Source: an uncultured Flavobacteriales bacterium (GTDB lineage Bacteria > Bacteroidota > Bacteroidia > Flavobacteriales_D > Sanyastnellaceae). From it: a DNA stretch of 64,000 nucleotides. The notes under the pieces are model-generated. The model saw only the letters and a list, made by a program, of their open reading frames with translations, did not search any database and had not been told where the DNA came from. The position numbers were made by a program, and so were the translations under genes. Positions 47,731-55,364 of this stretch are shown here, piece after piece. The DNA lies in the NCBI GenBank assembly GCA_938084585.1, contig CALKFF010000011.1:1-64000 (forward strand), in the 5' to 3' direction. Numbering within the stretch: position 1 is the stretch's first letter; each line of letters starts with the position of its first letter.

Positions 47731-48417
47731 TCAGTTTGAGACGTCTTCCCAACCTCGGGCAGGGTCGCCAAGGACGGAGACCTCACGGTCCGTCTTGGCG
47801 TACGACCAACGCCCCAGGGATTGGGTCGTGTGGTATCCGTCCAGGCCCGAGATGGCCACCGTTTCCGCGGCCTCCAAATCCACATACCCGTCGCCCCGAA
47901 CCACATCTGAAGGGACGTCGGCCCACTCCACTTGCATCACCATGAAGCGGCATGCGTTGGGGAGCTCGAGGTCTTTCAGCAGGGTCAAGCCCATGCGCAC
48001 CGCAGCTTCCTCCACCGCGGGGGCCTGCCAATCTGGGCCGACTTGGTTGGGGAACGACGGGGTCAGGCCCGTGGCCTCGAATTCCGACACGTCGGCTGGG
48101 TACCGCGCACTGCACTGGTGGGCTTGCTGGAACCAAGCCGCCCCCACATGGTTGAAGGTGCACTGGCCTGTGGCCATGATGTTCTTGTACGTGTGGGCGT
48201 CTGCCCCGGGCGGGCGCAACACCACCCCCATTTGGGCGGGGGACGACCCGAGGTGCACCACGGAGCTCACGACGCTCAAATTGTGAACGCCTTGCGCATC
48301 TGCAGTGCCGATGACGTTCGCGCTTTTGAATCCGCTGAGGCTGTTGACAGTCCGGGCACGCTTGCGCGACGGCCAGGCCATCCACTCCTCGGCCGTCCAA
48401 AACGACCGCCCGCTCAT
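47731..48417 (-). CDS. Flavin reductase-like FMN-binding protein
   Basis: 228 aa. FKSANVIGTADAQGVHNLSV, VVHLGSSPAQMGVVLRPPG, HTYKNIMATGQCTFNHVG and CRFMVMQVEWADVP match the split-barrel flavin reductase family (FMN-binding, PNPOx-like). Such proteins reduce flavin with NAD(P)H or bind flavin as cofactor. The start overlaps the SDR stop by ATGA. Its place in a photolyase run suggests supply or reduction of flavin, but this is inference. Confidence 0.78.
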   Translation of the reverse strand: MSGRSFWTAEEWMAWPSRKRARTVNSLSGFKSANVIGTADAQGVHNLSVVSSVVHLGSSPAQMGVVLRPPGADAHTYKNIMATGQCTFNHVGAAWFQQAHQCSARYPADVSEFEATGLTPSFPNQVGPDWQAPAVEEAAVRMGLTLLKDLELPNACRFMVMQVEWADVPSDVVRGDGYVDLEAAETVAISGLDGYHTTQSLGRWSYAKTDREVSVLGDPARGWEDVSN

Positions 48418-49115
48418 CGCACAGAACCCATCCCGGCGTCCACCTGCATGACTTGGCCGGTCACCCCGGCGGCGTGCGGACTCAGAAGGTACGCGGCGGC
48501 CGAAGCCACCTCGTCGGCTGTCAAGACGCGCTTGAGCGGGTGCCGTTCGGCCGCGGCCTCACGTTTGGCGTCGTTGCCGAGCAAGGAGGCCGCGAGGCTG
48601 GTGTCGGTCAACGTGGGCGCCACCGCATTCACACGAATGTCCGGGGCCCACTCGGAGGCCAACGTCCGGGTCAACCCTTCCACAGCCCCCTTGGAGGCGG
48701 CGATGCTTGCGTGGTAAGCCATGCCGGTTTGGACGGCCACCGTGCTGAACAACACCACAGCCGGGGCATCGCCCTTTTTGAGGAGCCCGTGGTTCGCCTG
48801 AAGCGTTTGCACGGCCCCCATCACGTTGACTTCGAAGTCGGACAAAAACTGGTCTTTCTTCAATCCTCGAAGCGGCTTCAGCTTGATGGTGCCTGGGCAG
48901 TACACCAGCCCGTCGAGCTGCTCGGTGAAGCCTGACAAATCGCAAGGGTGCACCACCGCATCGAACACCAGACTTTGGTACAGCTCGTGGGCGCCGCCTT
49001 CCCGTTGCACCCCTGTTCGAGACACGCCAATCACCCGGTGCCCCGCGTCAAGCAATTGTTCGCGCAACGCCGCACCGATGCCACGGCTGTCCCCCACCAC
49101 GGCCACGGTCCTCAT
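48414..49115 (-). CDS. SDR-family protein lacking the canonical catalytic Tyr
   Basis: 233 aa from the ATG at 49115 (MRTVAVVGDSRGIGAAL). The nucleotide-binding glycine motif is GDSRGIG and the end GQVMQVDAGMGS is typical. However, the active-site stretch is AYHASIAASKGAVEG: Ile lies four residues before the Lys where SDRs have Tyr, and the only Tyr is eight residues before. Ser is present in LFSTVAVQTG. It may be a noncatalytic or rearranged dinucleotide-binding protein. Overlaps with Lacal_2735 (ATGA) and the flavin reductase gene (ATGA). Confidence 0.82.
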   Translation of the reverse strand: MRTVAVVGDSRGIGAALREQLLDAGHRVIGVSRTGVQREGGAHELYQSLVFDAVVHPCDLSGFTEQLDGLVYCPGTIKLKPLRGLKKDQFLSDFEVNVMGAVQTLQANHGLLKKGDAPAVVLFSTVAVQTGMAYHASIAASKGAVEGLTRTLASEWAPDIRVNAVAPTLTDTSLAASLLGNDAKREAAAERHPLKRVLTADEVASAAAYLLSPHAAGVTGQVMQVDAGMGSVR

Positions 49116-49285
49116 GACGCCTGGTTTTGAAGTTCCACAATGCGCGCCTCCACTTTCGCAGCCTCGGCCACCAACGCGTCCGACTTGGTGCGGTCCACTG
49201 TGCTCATTTTGTGGGCGCGGGCCAGCAGGTCCGCATGCTCCTTCTGAAGCTTGTCCAGCGGGTTCTTCTTGAAAAGTCCAAACAT
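49112..49285 (-). CDS. Lacal_2735-like small protein (not in ORF track)
   Basis: 57 aa, found by reading the reverse complement between the SDR gene and valS. It begins MFGLFKKNPLDKLQKEHADL and continues with RAHKMSTVDRTKSDALVAEA and a helical end. The pattern MFGLFKK, then a predicted helix pair with STVxRxxSD, matches the Bacteroidota Lacal_2735 family from memory; its function is unknown. Its stop overlaps the SDR start by ATGA, so it heads the photolyase run. A hairpin lies 2 bp upstream. Confidence 0.8.
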   Translation of the reverse strand: MFGLFKKNPLDKLQKEHADLLARAHKMSTVDRTKSDALVAEAAKVEARIVELQNQAS

Positions 49286-49287
49286 GC

Positions 49288-49318
49288 GAACACAACACCC
49301 CAGCCGGGTGGAGTGTTC
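49288..49318. promoter_or_regulatory. Inverted repeat between valS and the photolyase run
   Basis: GAACAC-AA-CACCC-CAGCC-GGGTG-GA-GTGTTC: a 6-bp and a 5-bp arm separated by a 2+2 internal loop, with a 5-nt loop. It sits 2 bp upstream of the Lacal_2735 ATG and 24 bp after the valS stop. It has no T-run, so it is a poor terminator; an operator or RNA hairpin hiding the start region is more likely. Confidence 0.45.
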
Positions 49319-49342
49319 GACACCAGCTGGGTCATTTCAACC

Positions 49343-51973
49343 TCAAGCGAGGTCGGCAAGCTTCTCTTCGAGGATTGCGATTTTCGCCAAGGCGTCGGCC
49401 TCCTTTTTGCGCTCGTTGTGGACCACCGCCTCGGGGGCCCCTTGGACAAACTTCTCGTTGGACAACTTGCCGCGCACGCTGCGCAAGAACCCTTGCTGGT
49501 ACTCCAGGTCCTTTTGGACTTTCGCGCGCTCCGCCTCCACATCGAAGCCCTCGCCAAAGGGCACGCTGAAGCGGTGCGTTCCAATCACGAACCCAAAGGC
49601 GCCTTTCACCTTGTCCGTCACGTGCTCGATGGCCTCGAGGTTGGTCAGGTGCGCGATCCACGGCTCCAGATGCATGGGGTAACCCTCGCCCTCCTGAACC
49701 TTCAATACAAGCTTCTCCTTGTTGGGGATGCCGTTGTCGTTCCGAATGTTGCGGATGCCGGTGACGACTTCCTTCGCCAATTCCACGTCCGCCAGGATCG
49801 CGCCGTCGTACGCCTCACGCTCTGGCCAAGCGGCCACACACAGGTCGTCCTCAAAGCCTTGGCGCTCCCCGGTCCAATGCCACACTTCCTCAGTGAGGAA
49901 CGGCATGAACGGATGGAGCAACTTCAGCATGCGCTCGAACAACGCCAGTGTCGCACGCCTGGTCTCCCCATCGATGGGCGTCCCAAACGGCGGCTTGATG
50001 CTCTCGAGGTACCAGCTGCAGTACTCCTCCCACACGAGGCGGTAGGTGGTCATCAAGGCTTCGCTCAGCTTGAAGTTGGCGAATTGCGCGTCGAGTTCCT
50101 CCATCGCCTGCTGGCTCCGGGCGTCCATCCACTTCACGGCCGTGGCCGCGGCGGCGGGTTGGGGCTTGGCCTCGTCGACCTCCCAGCCTTGCACCAAGCG
50201 GAAGGCGTTCCAAATCTTGTTGGCGAAGTTTCGGCCCTGCTCGCAGAGCTTGTCGTCGAACGGCAAGTCGTTCCCCGCGGGCGACGTCAACAGCATGCCC
50301 ACACGCACCCCGTCCGCCCCGTATTGCTTCATCAGCTCGATGGGGTCGGGGCTGTTGCCCAAGCTCTTGGACATCTTCCTGCCCTTCTTGTCGCGGACAA
50401 TTCCTGTGTAGTACACGTTCTTGAAAGGCGCCTCCCCGCGGTAGTGGTATCCGCTGATGATCATGCGGGCCACCCAGAAGAACATGATTTCAGGCGCGGT
50501 GACCAAGTCGTTTGTGGGGTAGTAGTACGCCACTTCCTCCTCCTTGTGCAATCCGTCGAACACCTGAATGGGCCAAATCCAAGAGCTGAACCACGTGTCC
50601 ATCACGTCCTCGTCCTGCTTCAGCTCGGACGCCGCCATGTCAGGACGGCCCGACTTCTCCTGGGCCTTGACCAGGGCCTCTTCCGCAGTCTTGGCCACCA
50701 CGTAGTCCTCCTCGCCTTCGCCGTAGAACCACGCAGGGATTTGGTGACCCCACCACAATTGGCGGCTGATGCACCAATCCTTGACGTTCTCCATCCAGTG
50801 GCGGTAGCTGTTCTTGAACTTGGGCGGGTGGAATTGAACGGTGTCGTTCATCACAGCGTCCAAGGCTGGCTTGGACAACTCCTCCATGGACAAGAACCAT
50901 TGGAGGCTCAGGCGCGGCTCAATCACGGCGTTGGTGCGCTCGCTTCGCCCCACCTTGTTGGTGTAATCCTCCACCTTCACCAAATTCCCGAGGCCGTCGA
51001 GTTCCTTGGGGAACGCCTTGCGGCATTCAAACCGGTCCATGCCCTCGTAGGTCCCTGCCTCCGCAGACATGGTGCCGTCGGCGTTGATCGTGTTGATCGT
51101 CTTGAGGTTGTGCTTTTGCCCAAGCTCGTAGTCGTTGACGTCGTGCGCAGGGGTCACCTTCAAACACCCGGTGCCAAACTCGATGTCGATGTAATCGTCG
51201 GCGATGATGGGGATTTCTCGGTTGACCACCGGCACCACGGCCTTCTTGCCCACCAAGTCCTTGTACCGCTCGTCGTCCGGGTGGACGCAGATGGCGGTGT
51301 CGCCCATGATGGTCTCGGGACGGGTGGTCGCCACCGTCACCCAGCGGTCCACCTCTCCCACGATGGCGTATCGCACGTAGTACAGCTTGCCGTGCTCCTC
51401 GGTGTGGATGACCTCTTCGTCGCTCAACGCCGTCAGGGCGGAGGGGTCCCAATTCACCATGCGCACGCCTCGGTAGATCAACCCACGCTCGTGAAGTTGC
51501 ACAAAGGTGTCGATGACCCCTTCGTAGTAGCCATCGTCCATCGTGAACCGCGTGCGGTTCCAATCGCAACTCGCGCCAAGTTTCTTCAGCTGCTCGAGGA
51601 TGATGCCCCCGTGCTCGTGGGTCCACTCCCATGCATGCTCCAAAAACGCTTCCCGAGACAGGTCCGATTTCTTGATGCCTTGGTCGCGCAACCGGCGAAC
51701 AACCTTGGCTTCGGTGGCAATTGACGCGTGGTCCGTGCCTGGCACCCAACACGCGTTTTTGCCCTGCATCCGTGCACGACGCACCAACACGTCCTGGATG
51801 GTGTTGTTGAGCATGTGCCCCATGTGCAACACCCCCGTCACGTTGGGCGGCGGGATGACCACAGTGTAAGGCTCGCGGTCGTCGGGCACCGAGTGAAAGT
51901 GCCCCGCTTCAAGCCAGTGGGCGTACCATTTGTCCTCCTTGGTGGTGGGGTCGTATTGCGCAGGAATGTTCAT
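49343..51973 (-). CDS. valS: Valine--tRNA ligase
   Basis: 876 aa from the ATG at 51973 (MNIPAQYDPTTKEDKWYAHW). PPPNVTGVLHMGHMLNN contains the HIGH-type motif (HMGH), the GTDHASIATEAKV segment follows, and RKMSKSLGN is the KMSKS loop. Editing-domain elements such as TTRPETIMGDTA and PAHDVNDYELG are present, and a C-terminal coiled-coil tail (ERAKVQKDLEYQQGFL) is kept. It charges tRNA-Val. A perfect TACTTTTG box lies 29 nt upstream. Confidence 0.97.
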   Translation of the reverse strand: MNIPAQYDPTTKEDKWYAHWLEAGHFHSVPDDREPYTVVIPPPNVTGVLHMGHMLNNTIQDVLVRRARMQGKNACWVPGTDHASIATEAKVVRRLRDQGIKKSDLSREAFLEHAWEWTHEHGGIILEQLKKLGASCDWNRTRFTMDDGYYEGVIDTFVQLHERGLIYRGVRMVNWDPSALTALSDEEVIHTEEHGKLYYVRYAIVGEVDRWVTVATTRPETIMGDTAICVHPDDERYKDLVGKKAVVPVVNREIPIIADDYIDIEFGTGCLKVTPAHDVNDYELGQKHNLKTINTINADGTMSAEAGTYEGMDRFECRKAFPKELDGLGNLVKVEDYTNKVGRSERTNAVIEPRLSLQWFLSMEELSKPALDAVMNDTVQFHPPKFKNSYRHWMENVKDWCISRQLWWGHQIPAWFYGEGEEDYVVAKTAEEALVKAQEKSGRPDMAASELKQDEDVMDTWFSSWIWPIQVFDGLHKEEEVAYYYPTNDLVTAPEIMFFWVARMIISGYHYRGEAPFKNVYYTGIVRDKKGRKMSKSLGNSPDPIELMKQYGADGVRVGMLLTSPAGNDLPFDDKLCEQGRNFANKIWNAFRLVQGWEVDEAKPQPAAAATAVKWMDARSQQAMEELDAQFANFKLSEALMTTYRLVWEEYCSWYLESIKPPFGTPIDGETRRATLALFERMLKLLHPFMPFLTEEVWHWTGERQGFEDDLCVAAWPEREAYDGAILADVELAKEVVTGIRNIRNDNGIPNKEKLVLKVQEGEGYPMHLEPWIAHLTNLEAIEHVTDKVKGAFGFVIGTHRFSVPFGEGFDVEAERAKVQKDLEYQQGFLRSVRGKLSNEKFVQGAPEAVVHNERKKEADALAKIAILEEKLADLA

Positions 51974-52002
51974 GGCGATGGGATGCGTCGTTGCGTGGGT
52001 GA

Positions 52003-52010
52003 CAAAAGTA
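52003..52010 (-). promoter_or_regulatory. -7 box for valS within a near-palindrome
   Basis: TACTTTTG on the minus strand. Together with the next bases it forms CAAAAGTACTTTTC, so the plus strand also carries TACTTTTC. Confidence 0.5.
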
Positions 52011-52025
52011 CTTTTCATCACACGA

Positions 52026-52051
52026 CAAAGCCACCCCGAGGGGTGGCTTTG
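52026..52051. terminator. Terminator-like hairpin after the DUF1573 gene
   Basis: CAAAGCCACCCC / GGGGTGGCTTTG, a perfect 12-bp stem with a 2-nt nominal loop. It lies 30 bp past the stop of the DUF1573 gene on the minus strand. The T-tract is short, so termination strength is uncertain. Confidence 0.65.
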
Positions 52052-52080
52052 CTGTGCTTGTTCTGTTCAGAAGGTCCAGC

Positions 52081-52539
52081 TTACTGCTTGCCCGACGTTG
52101 GGGCGCCAGCCGCAGGCTGCTTCACGGGAACGCCGCCTGTGTTGCCCAGGTCCGACGCTTCCACTTTGCCTTTGATGCGAATCACCTTGGTGGGCTCGTT
52201 GCCCGCGTTGGAGGTGATGGTCACGGACTTGTTGATTGGGCCAATGCGCTTGGTGTCGTACTTCACCTTGATGGATGACGTGGCGCCTGGTGCAATCGGA
52301 GACTTCTCGCACTGGGGAACGGTGCAACCGCAAGACCCCTTGCAACGAGAAATGATGAGTGGCTCAGTGCCGCTGTTGGTCACGGTGAACAGACAGTTGC
52401 CGTCGGCACCCTGCTGGATGGTTCCGTAATCGTGCACATCCTTGTCCAAGGTGATGGAAGGACCGTTCACGACTTCCTGGGCCAAGCCCATGGTGGCGAT
52501 GCCGAGCATCAGCGCACACGCTGCAAAAAACTGCTTCAT
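52081..52539 (-). CDS. Secreted DUF1573-family protein
   Basis: 152 aa from the ATG at 52539; an ATG at 52560 is an alternative, 12 nt behind TATCTTG. The signal peptide is MKQFFAACALMLGIATMGLA. The mature part has KDVHDYGTIQQGADGNCLFT, NSGTEPLIISRCKGSCGCT and PGATSSIKVKYDTKRIGPIN, typical of the single Ig-like DUF1573 domain (HYDIN/ASH-like fold) with its conserved Cys pattern. The tail is rich in Gly, Pro and Ala. Periplasmic; function unknown. Confidence 0.87.
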   Translation of the reverse strand: MKQFFAACALMLGIATMGLAQEVVNGPSITLDKDVHDYGTIQQGADGNCLFTVTNSGTEPLIISRCKGSCGCTVPQCEKSPIAPGATSSIKVKYDTKRIGPINKSVTITSNAGNEPTKVIRIKGKVEASDLGNTGGVPVKQPAAGAPTSGKQ

Positions 52540-52657
52540 GATGTTGTTGGTGTTGTTCATTGTTTGAGGCAACAAGATAACACAGAATCCAAACCCGAAA
52601 TGCCACTCAGGTGCCGGAGTGCCGTCCTTTCACATCCTTTTGAGGTGCTGCAAGAAA

Positions 52658-52685
52658 AAAGGGCCGCCCCAGAGGACAGCCCTTT
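52658..52685 (-). terminator. Terminator after the secreted hydrolase-like gene
   Basis: AAAGGGC / GCCCTTT arms around an interior that can pair further, with a T-run on the minus strand, 22 bp past the stop at 52708. Confidence 0.75.
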
Positions 52686-52707
52686 CGTCAGGATGAAACC
52701 CTTCAGA

Positions 52708-55263
52708 TCAGTTGCAAGACTGGCCGAATCCGCTCAAGAAGAGCAACAAGTCAGCCGTGGCCACGGTGCCGTCCTGGTCGAGGTCGGCTGGGCAGTCGTT
52801 GTTGCCACCGTCCTCAAACTCACAAGAACCGTCGTCGTCGTTGGCCAAGGGGTTGAAGTTGGTCGCCGCTTCGTACACGCAGCCTGCCACCACGAGGTTC
52901 TGGCAAGAACCGTCGTCGATGCCTGCGTAAGGATCAAATTCAGCGAACGCTGGGTCGGTGCAACCAGCAGCTGGACACGCTTCACAACTGTTGTAGCACA
53001 CCGCGTCCACACTCATGGCACCGGTCACGGTCACCACACGGTTCACGAACTCTGCGGGAGGTGTGGTGCAAGACTCAGAGCCGTTGAACGCCTCTGCCAA
53101 TCCCCAATCTGCGTTCTGGATGAACTTGTACTCGTGTGAACCAGCTGGCAACGAGATGGTCACCTCGTACACACCGTCCATGTCGCCGTCGGACATGGGG
53201 TTGGACGTGTTGTCCCATGCGTTGGCGGTGCCAGCCCATGCCACACCGGTCGTGCCTTCCGTGGTGTTCATGTCCACAGAGAAGACCACGTCGTAGGTGC
53301 AAGCCAGGCTCAAGTCGCAAGGGCTTGAGAAGTTGTTGGCCGCAGGGTCGGCGCAGCCTACTGCGAAGTTGGCCATGGGCGCAGCCCACAGGTATTGACC
53401 GTCTTCGTTCACTGGAATGGGGGACTGCCAGAACTGGCCGTTGCCCACCATGGGGATGATGTTGCCCAGGGCTGCGACGGTCATGTTGTCGCCACAGATG
53501 CCGAAGGACACCGTCGAAGCCAGCGCAGCCAAATCTCCGAGGAGTCCGGTAGGATCCGTAATGCCTGCCATGGTCAATGGTGCCGAGCCGTCGCCGACAA
53601 TCACCCCGTTGATGCTCACGTTGGGGTTCACGCCCCCAGCATCTTCACAACCCCCAGCCATCATCTCGAATGGTGTTCCTGTAAGCGTCAAACCCACCAA
53701 CCAAACGTCAGTTTCAGACGTGGGAATGGTGCTTGTCTCAAGGTAATCGCAAGAACCGTCGTCGGTCTGCGCCATGTTGTCGTAGTTGCAAGCCATGGGG
53801 TCGGTGCAACCTGGGGCGATGGCGTTGCCAGCGCAGTCGAAACCGGCCTCCGCGTAGGTGCAAGAACCGTCATCTGAAGTCGCCAACGTGTTGTAGTTGC
53901 ACGCGTCAGAATCGGTGCAGCCTGGGCCTGCAGACGCAAGGTTCAGCAATGCAGCCAAACGAGGCGCAGAGTATCCCACAATCGTATCGCAGTACGCGCG
54001 ACCTTCGAGAGGCCCCATGTTTGGGTTCAAGGTGAGCTGAGTCTGGGCGATGGTGGTGCCGTTTGCGGCATCCACAAGTTCAGTGTAGGCCACATCCCAC
54101 CACTGCCAAGGCGCGCCATCGAAAGGTTGTGTTGCAACACCACCCACGTTGTCGTTTTTCACGGGATACAAACCGTCCCATCCCATGTTGCCGTTCGCGA
54201 CAGCTTGGGTGGAGAACACGTCCGACAAACCAAGCGCCTGGTAAAGTGCATTGTTGTTGGGGGCGGCTTGAGCGTTGATTTCTGCGTGGATATCGTAAGC
54301 GCCGCTCACTTCCACCACGTTCTCGTTGGTGGTGGGCACCACGAGCACACCTGTGGTGTAAGGTGCAAACTGGTCCACAGGAGACTGGAAGCTGATCATG
54401 GCGGGGTCACCGGCGTCCAACCAGTTGAGGTCACCCAAGGCCCCTCCCAAGTTCACTTGGAAAGACACGTCAGAGCTGTAGCCCACGTGGTTGGCGATGC
54501 ACAACTGCACAGGCTCAGGACCAAACACACCCGCCGGCGCGTAACCGTCGGTGATGGCTTCAGGGTCGCCGTTCACCGCCTCAATCACCATGGGGATGTA
54601 GTCCTCCGCACCGGGCGTTCCAGTCCAGAACTTGGCGATGGGCAATCCGTTGTCGTCGAGGATGATGTCGTTGTAGTCGCTGATGGTCGACGCTGCATAG
54701 CTCACGTAACCGCCAGTGCCTTCTCCGAGATAGCCGATTTTGGCGGGGTCGATGCCGTAAGGATCGCCGCCTTCAGCCTCCGACTTCCGGAAAAAGCGGA
54801 CCGCCGTGCGCGCATCTTGAACACCACGGTACGCCGCGTTGATCAATTGGTAGGTGCGCTCAGACTGGGTGGCCGCAAGTGGGTTCCAACCCAGACGGTA
54901 GTCGATGGAAGCCACCACGTAGCCCATCTTGGCGTAACGAGAGCACAATTCAACGGCGACAGAGTCGCTCTTGGTGCCGACTGCGCTGCCGTTCAAGTAT
55001 TGGGGCAAAAAGTTTCCAGTGTGGATGTAGATCATCAAAGGACGATCGGATTCGGTGTCGCCTGCGGGCTCGTAGATGTCGCACACCAACGGCTGGGCCG
55101 CAGGGGGAGCACCTTGGAGAAGGGGCAACACAGTGACGTTTTGGCCGTACAGCACATCCGTCGTGACGTTCACGTCTGTGAACACCTCGTTGAGGTAACG
55201 CACCTGGGCGTCCATCTGACAGATGGCCATGAGCCCAAGGGCAAGGGTCAAAAATTTCTTCAT
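52708..55263 (-). CDS. Large secreted alpha/beta-hydrolase-like protein with Cys-bracketed repeats
   Basis: 851 aa. A signal peptide (MKKFLTLALGLMAICQMDAQ) leads into an alpha/beta-hydrolase-like domain (residues ~20-430; MIYIHTGNF, VVASIDYRLGWNP, IGYLGEGTGGYVSY). The elbow is GEGTGG where esterases have G-x-S-x-G, so the nucleophile Ser appears to be missing, and HGGG is HTGN. Then come repeats of the type GCTDPMACNYDNMAQTDDGS, a starch-binding-like beta domain (VVFSVDMNTTEGTTGVAWAG ... GSHEYKFIQ), and a C-terminal calcium-loop segment CPADLDQDGTVATADLLLF. No standard T9SS domain is seen. A TonB receptor gene lies 101 bp upstream. Confidence 0.75.
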   Translation of the reverse strand: MKKFLTLALGLMAICQMDAQVRYLNEVFTDVNVTTDVLYGQNVTVLPLLQGAPPAAQPLVCDIYEPAGDTESDRPLMIYIHTGNFLPQYLNGSAVGTKSDSVAVELCSRYAKMGYVVASIDYRLGWNPLAATQSERTYQLINAAYRGVQDARTAVRFFRKSEAEGGDPYGIDPAKIGYLGEGTGGYVSYAASTISDYNDIILDDNGLPIAKFWTGTPGAEDYIPMVIEAVNGDPEAITDGYAPAGVFGPEPVQLCIANHVGYSSDVSFQVNLGGALGDLNWLDAGDPAMISFQSPVDQFAPYTTGVLVVPTTNENVVEVSGAYDIHAEINAQAAPNNNALYQALGLSDVFSTQAVANGNMGWDGLYPVKNDNVGGVATQPFDGAPWQWWDVAYTELVDAANGTTIAQTQLTLNPNMGPLEGRAYCDTIVGYSAPRLAALLNLASAGPGCTDSDACNYNTLATSDDGSCTYAEAGFDCAGNAIAPGCTDPMACNYDNMAQTDDGSCDYLETSTIPTSETDVWLVGLTLTGTPFEMMAGGCEDAGGVNPNVSINGVIVGDGSAPLTMAGITDPTGLLGDLAALASTVSFGICGDNMTVAALGNIIPMVGNGQFWQSPIPVNEDGQYLWAAPMANFAVGCADPAANNFSSPCDLSLACTYDVVFSVDMNTTEGTTGVAWAGTANAWDNTSNPMSDGDMDGVYEVTISLPAGSHEYKFIQNADWGLAEAFNGSESCTTPPAEFVNRVVTVTGAMSVDAVCYNSCEACPAAGCTDPAFAEFDPYAGIDDGSCQNLVVAGCVYEAATNFNPLANDDDGSCEFEDGGNNDCPADLDQDGTVATADLLLFLSGFGQSCN
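52825..53925 (-). repeat. Five ~21-residue Cys-bracketed repeats in the secreted protein
   Basis: Repeats at about residues 447, 484, 636, 767 and 793 of the 851-aa protein follow GCTDxxACNYxxxAxxDDGSC. The first two are close copies, the third and fifth are degenerate. They are not adjacent: a folded beta domain lies between the third and fourth. In DNA the copies differ at silent sites, so this is a protein repeat and not a recent duplication. Confidence 0.75.
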
Positions 55264-55285
55264 GTTGTAAAGAATTGGTTTTTCG

Positions 55286-55293
55286 TAAAACTA
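55286..55293 (-). promoter_or_regulatory. Candidate -7 box for the secreted hydrolase-like gene
   Basis: TAGTTTTA on the minus strand (7 of 8), 22 nt before the ATG at 55263. Confidence 0.4.
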
Positions 55294-55364
55294 AGCCAAA
55301 CCCGCTGATTTCGTGTCTCAAACACACATTTTCATCGACGGATCGAAATATTCCAGGATAAAAT

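Noticed and set aside
49127-51724. 865-aa plus-strand ORF opposite valS
   Set aside because: Antisense shadow of valS with low-complexity His/Leu/Val composition.
52825-53925. CRISPR-like or tandem DNA repeats
   Set aside because: Unit spacing is irregular and the conservation is at protein level inside a coding frame.
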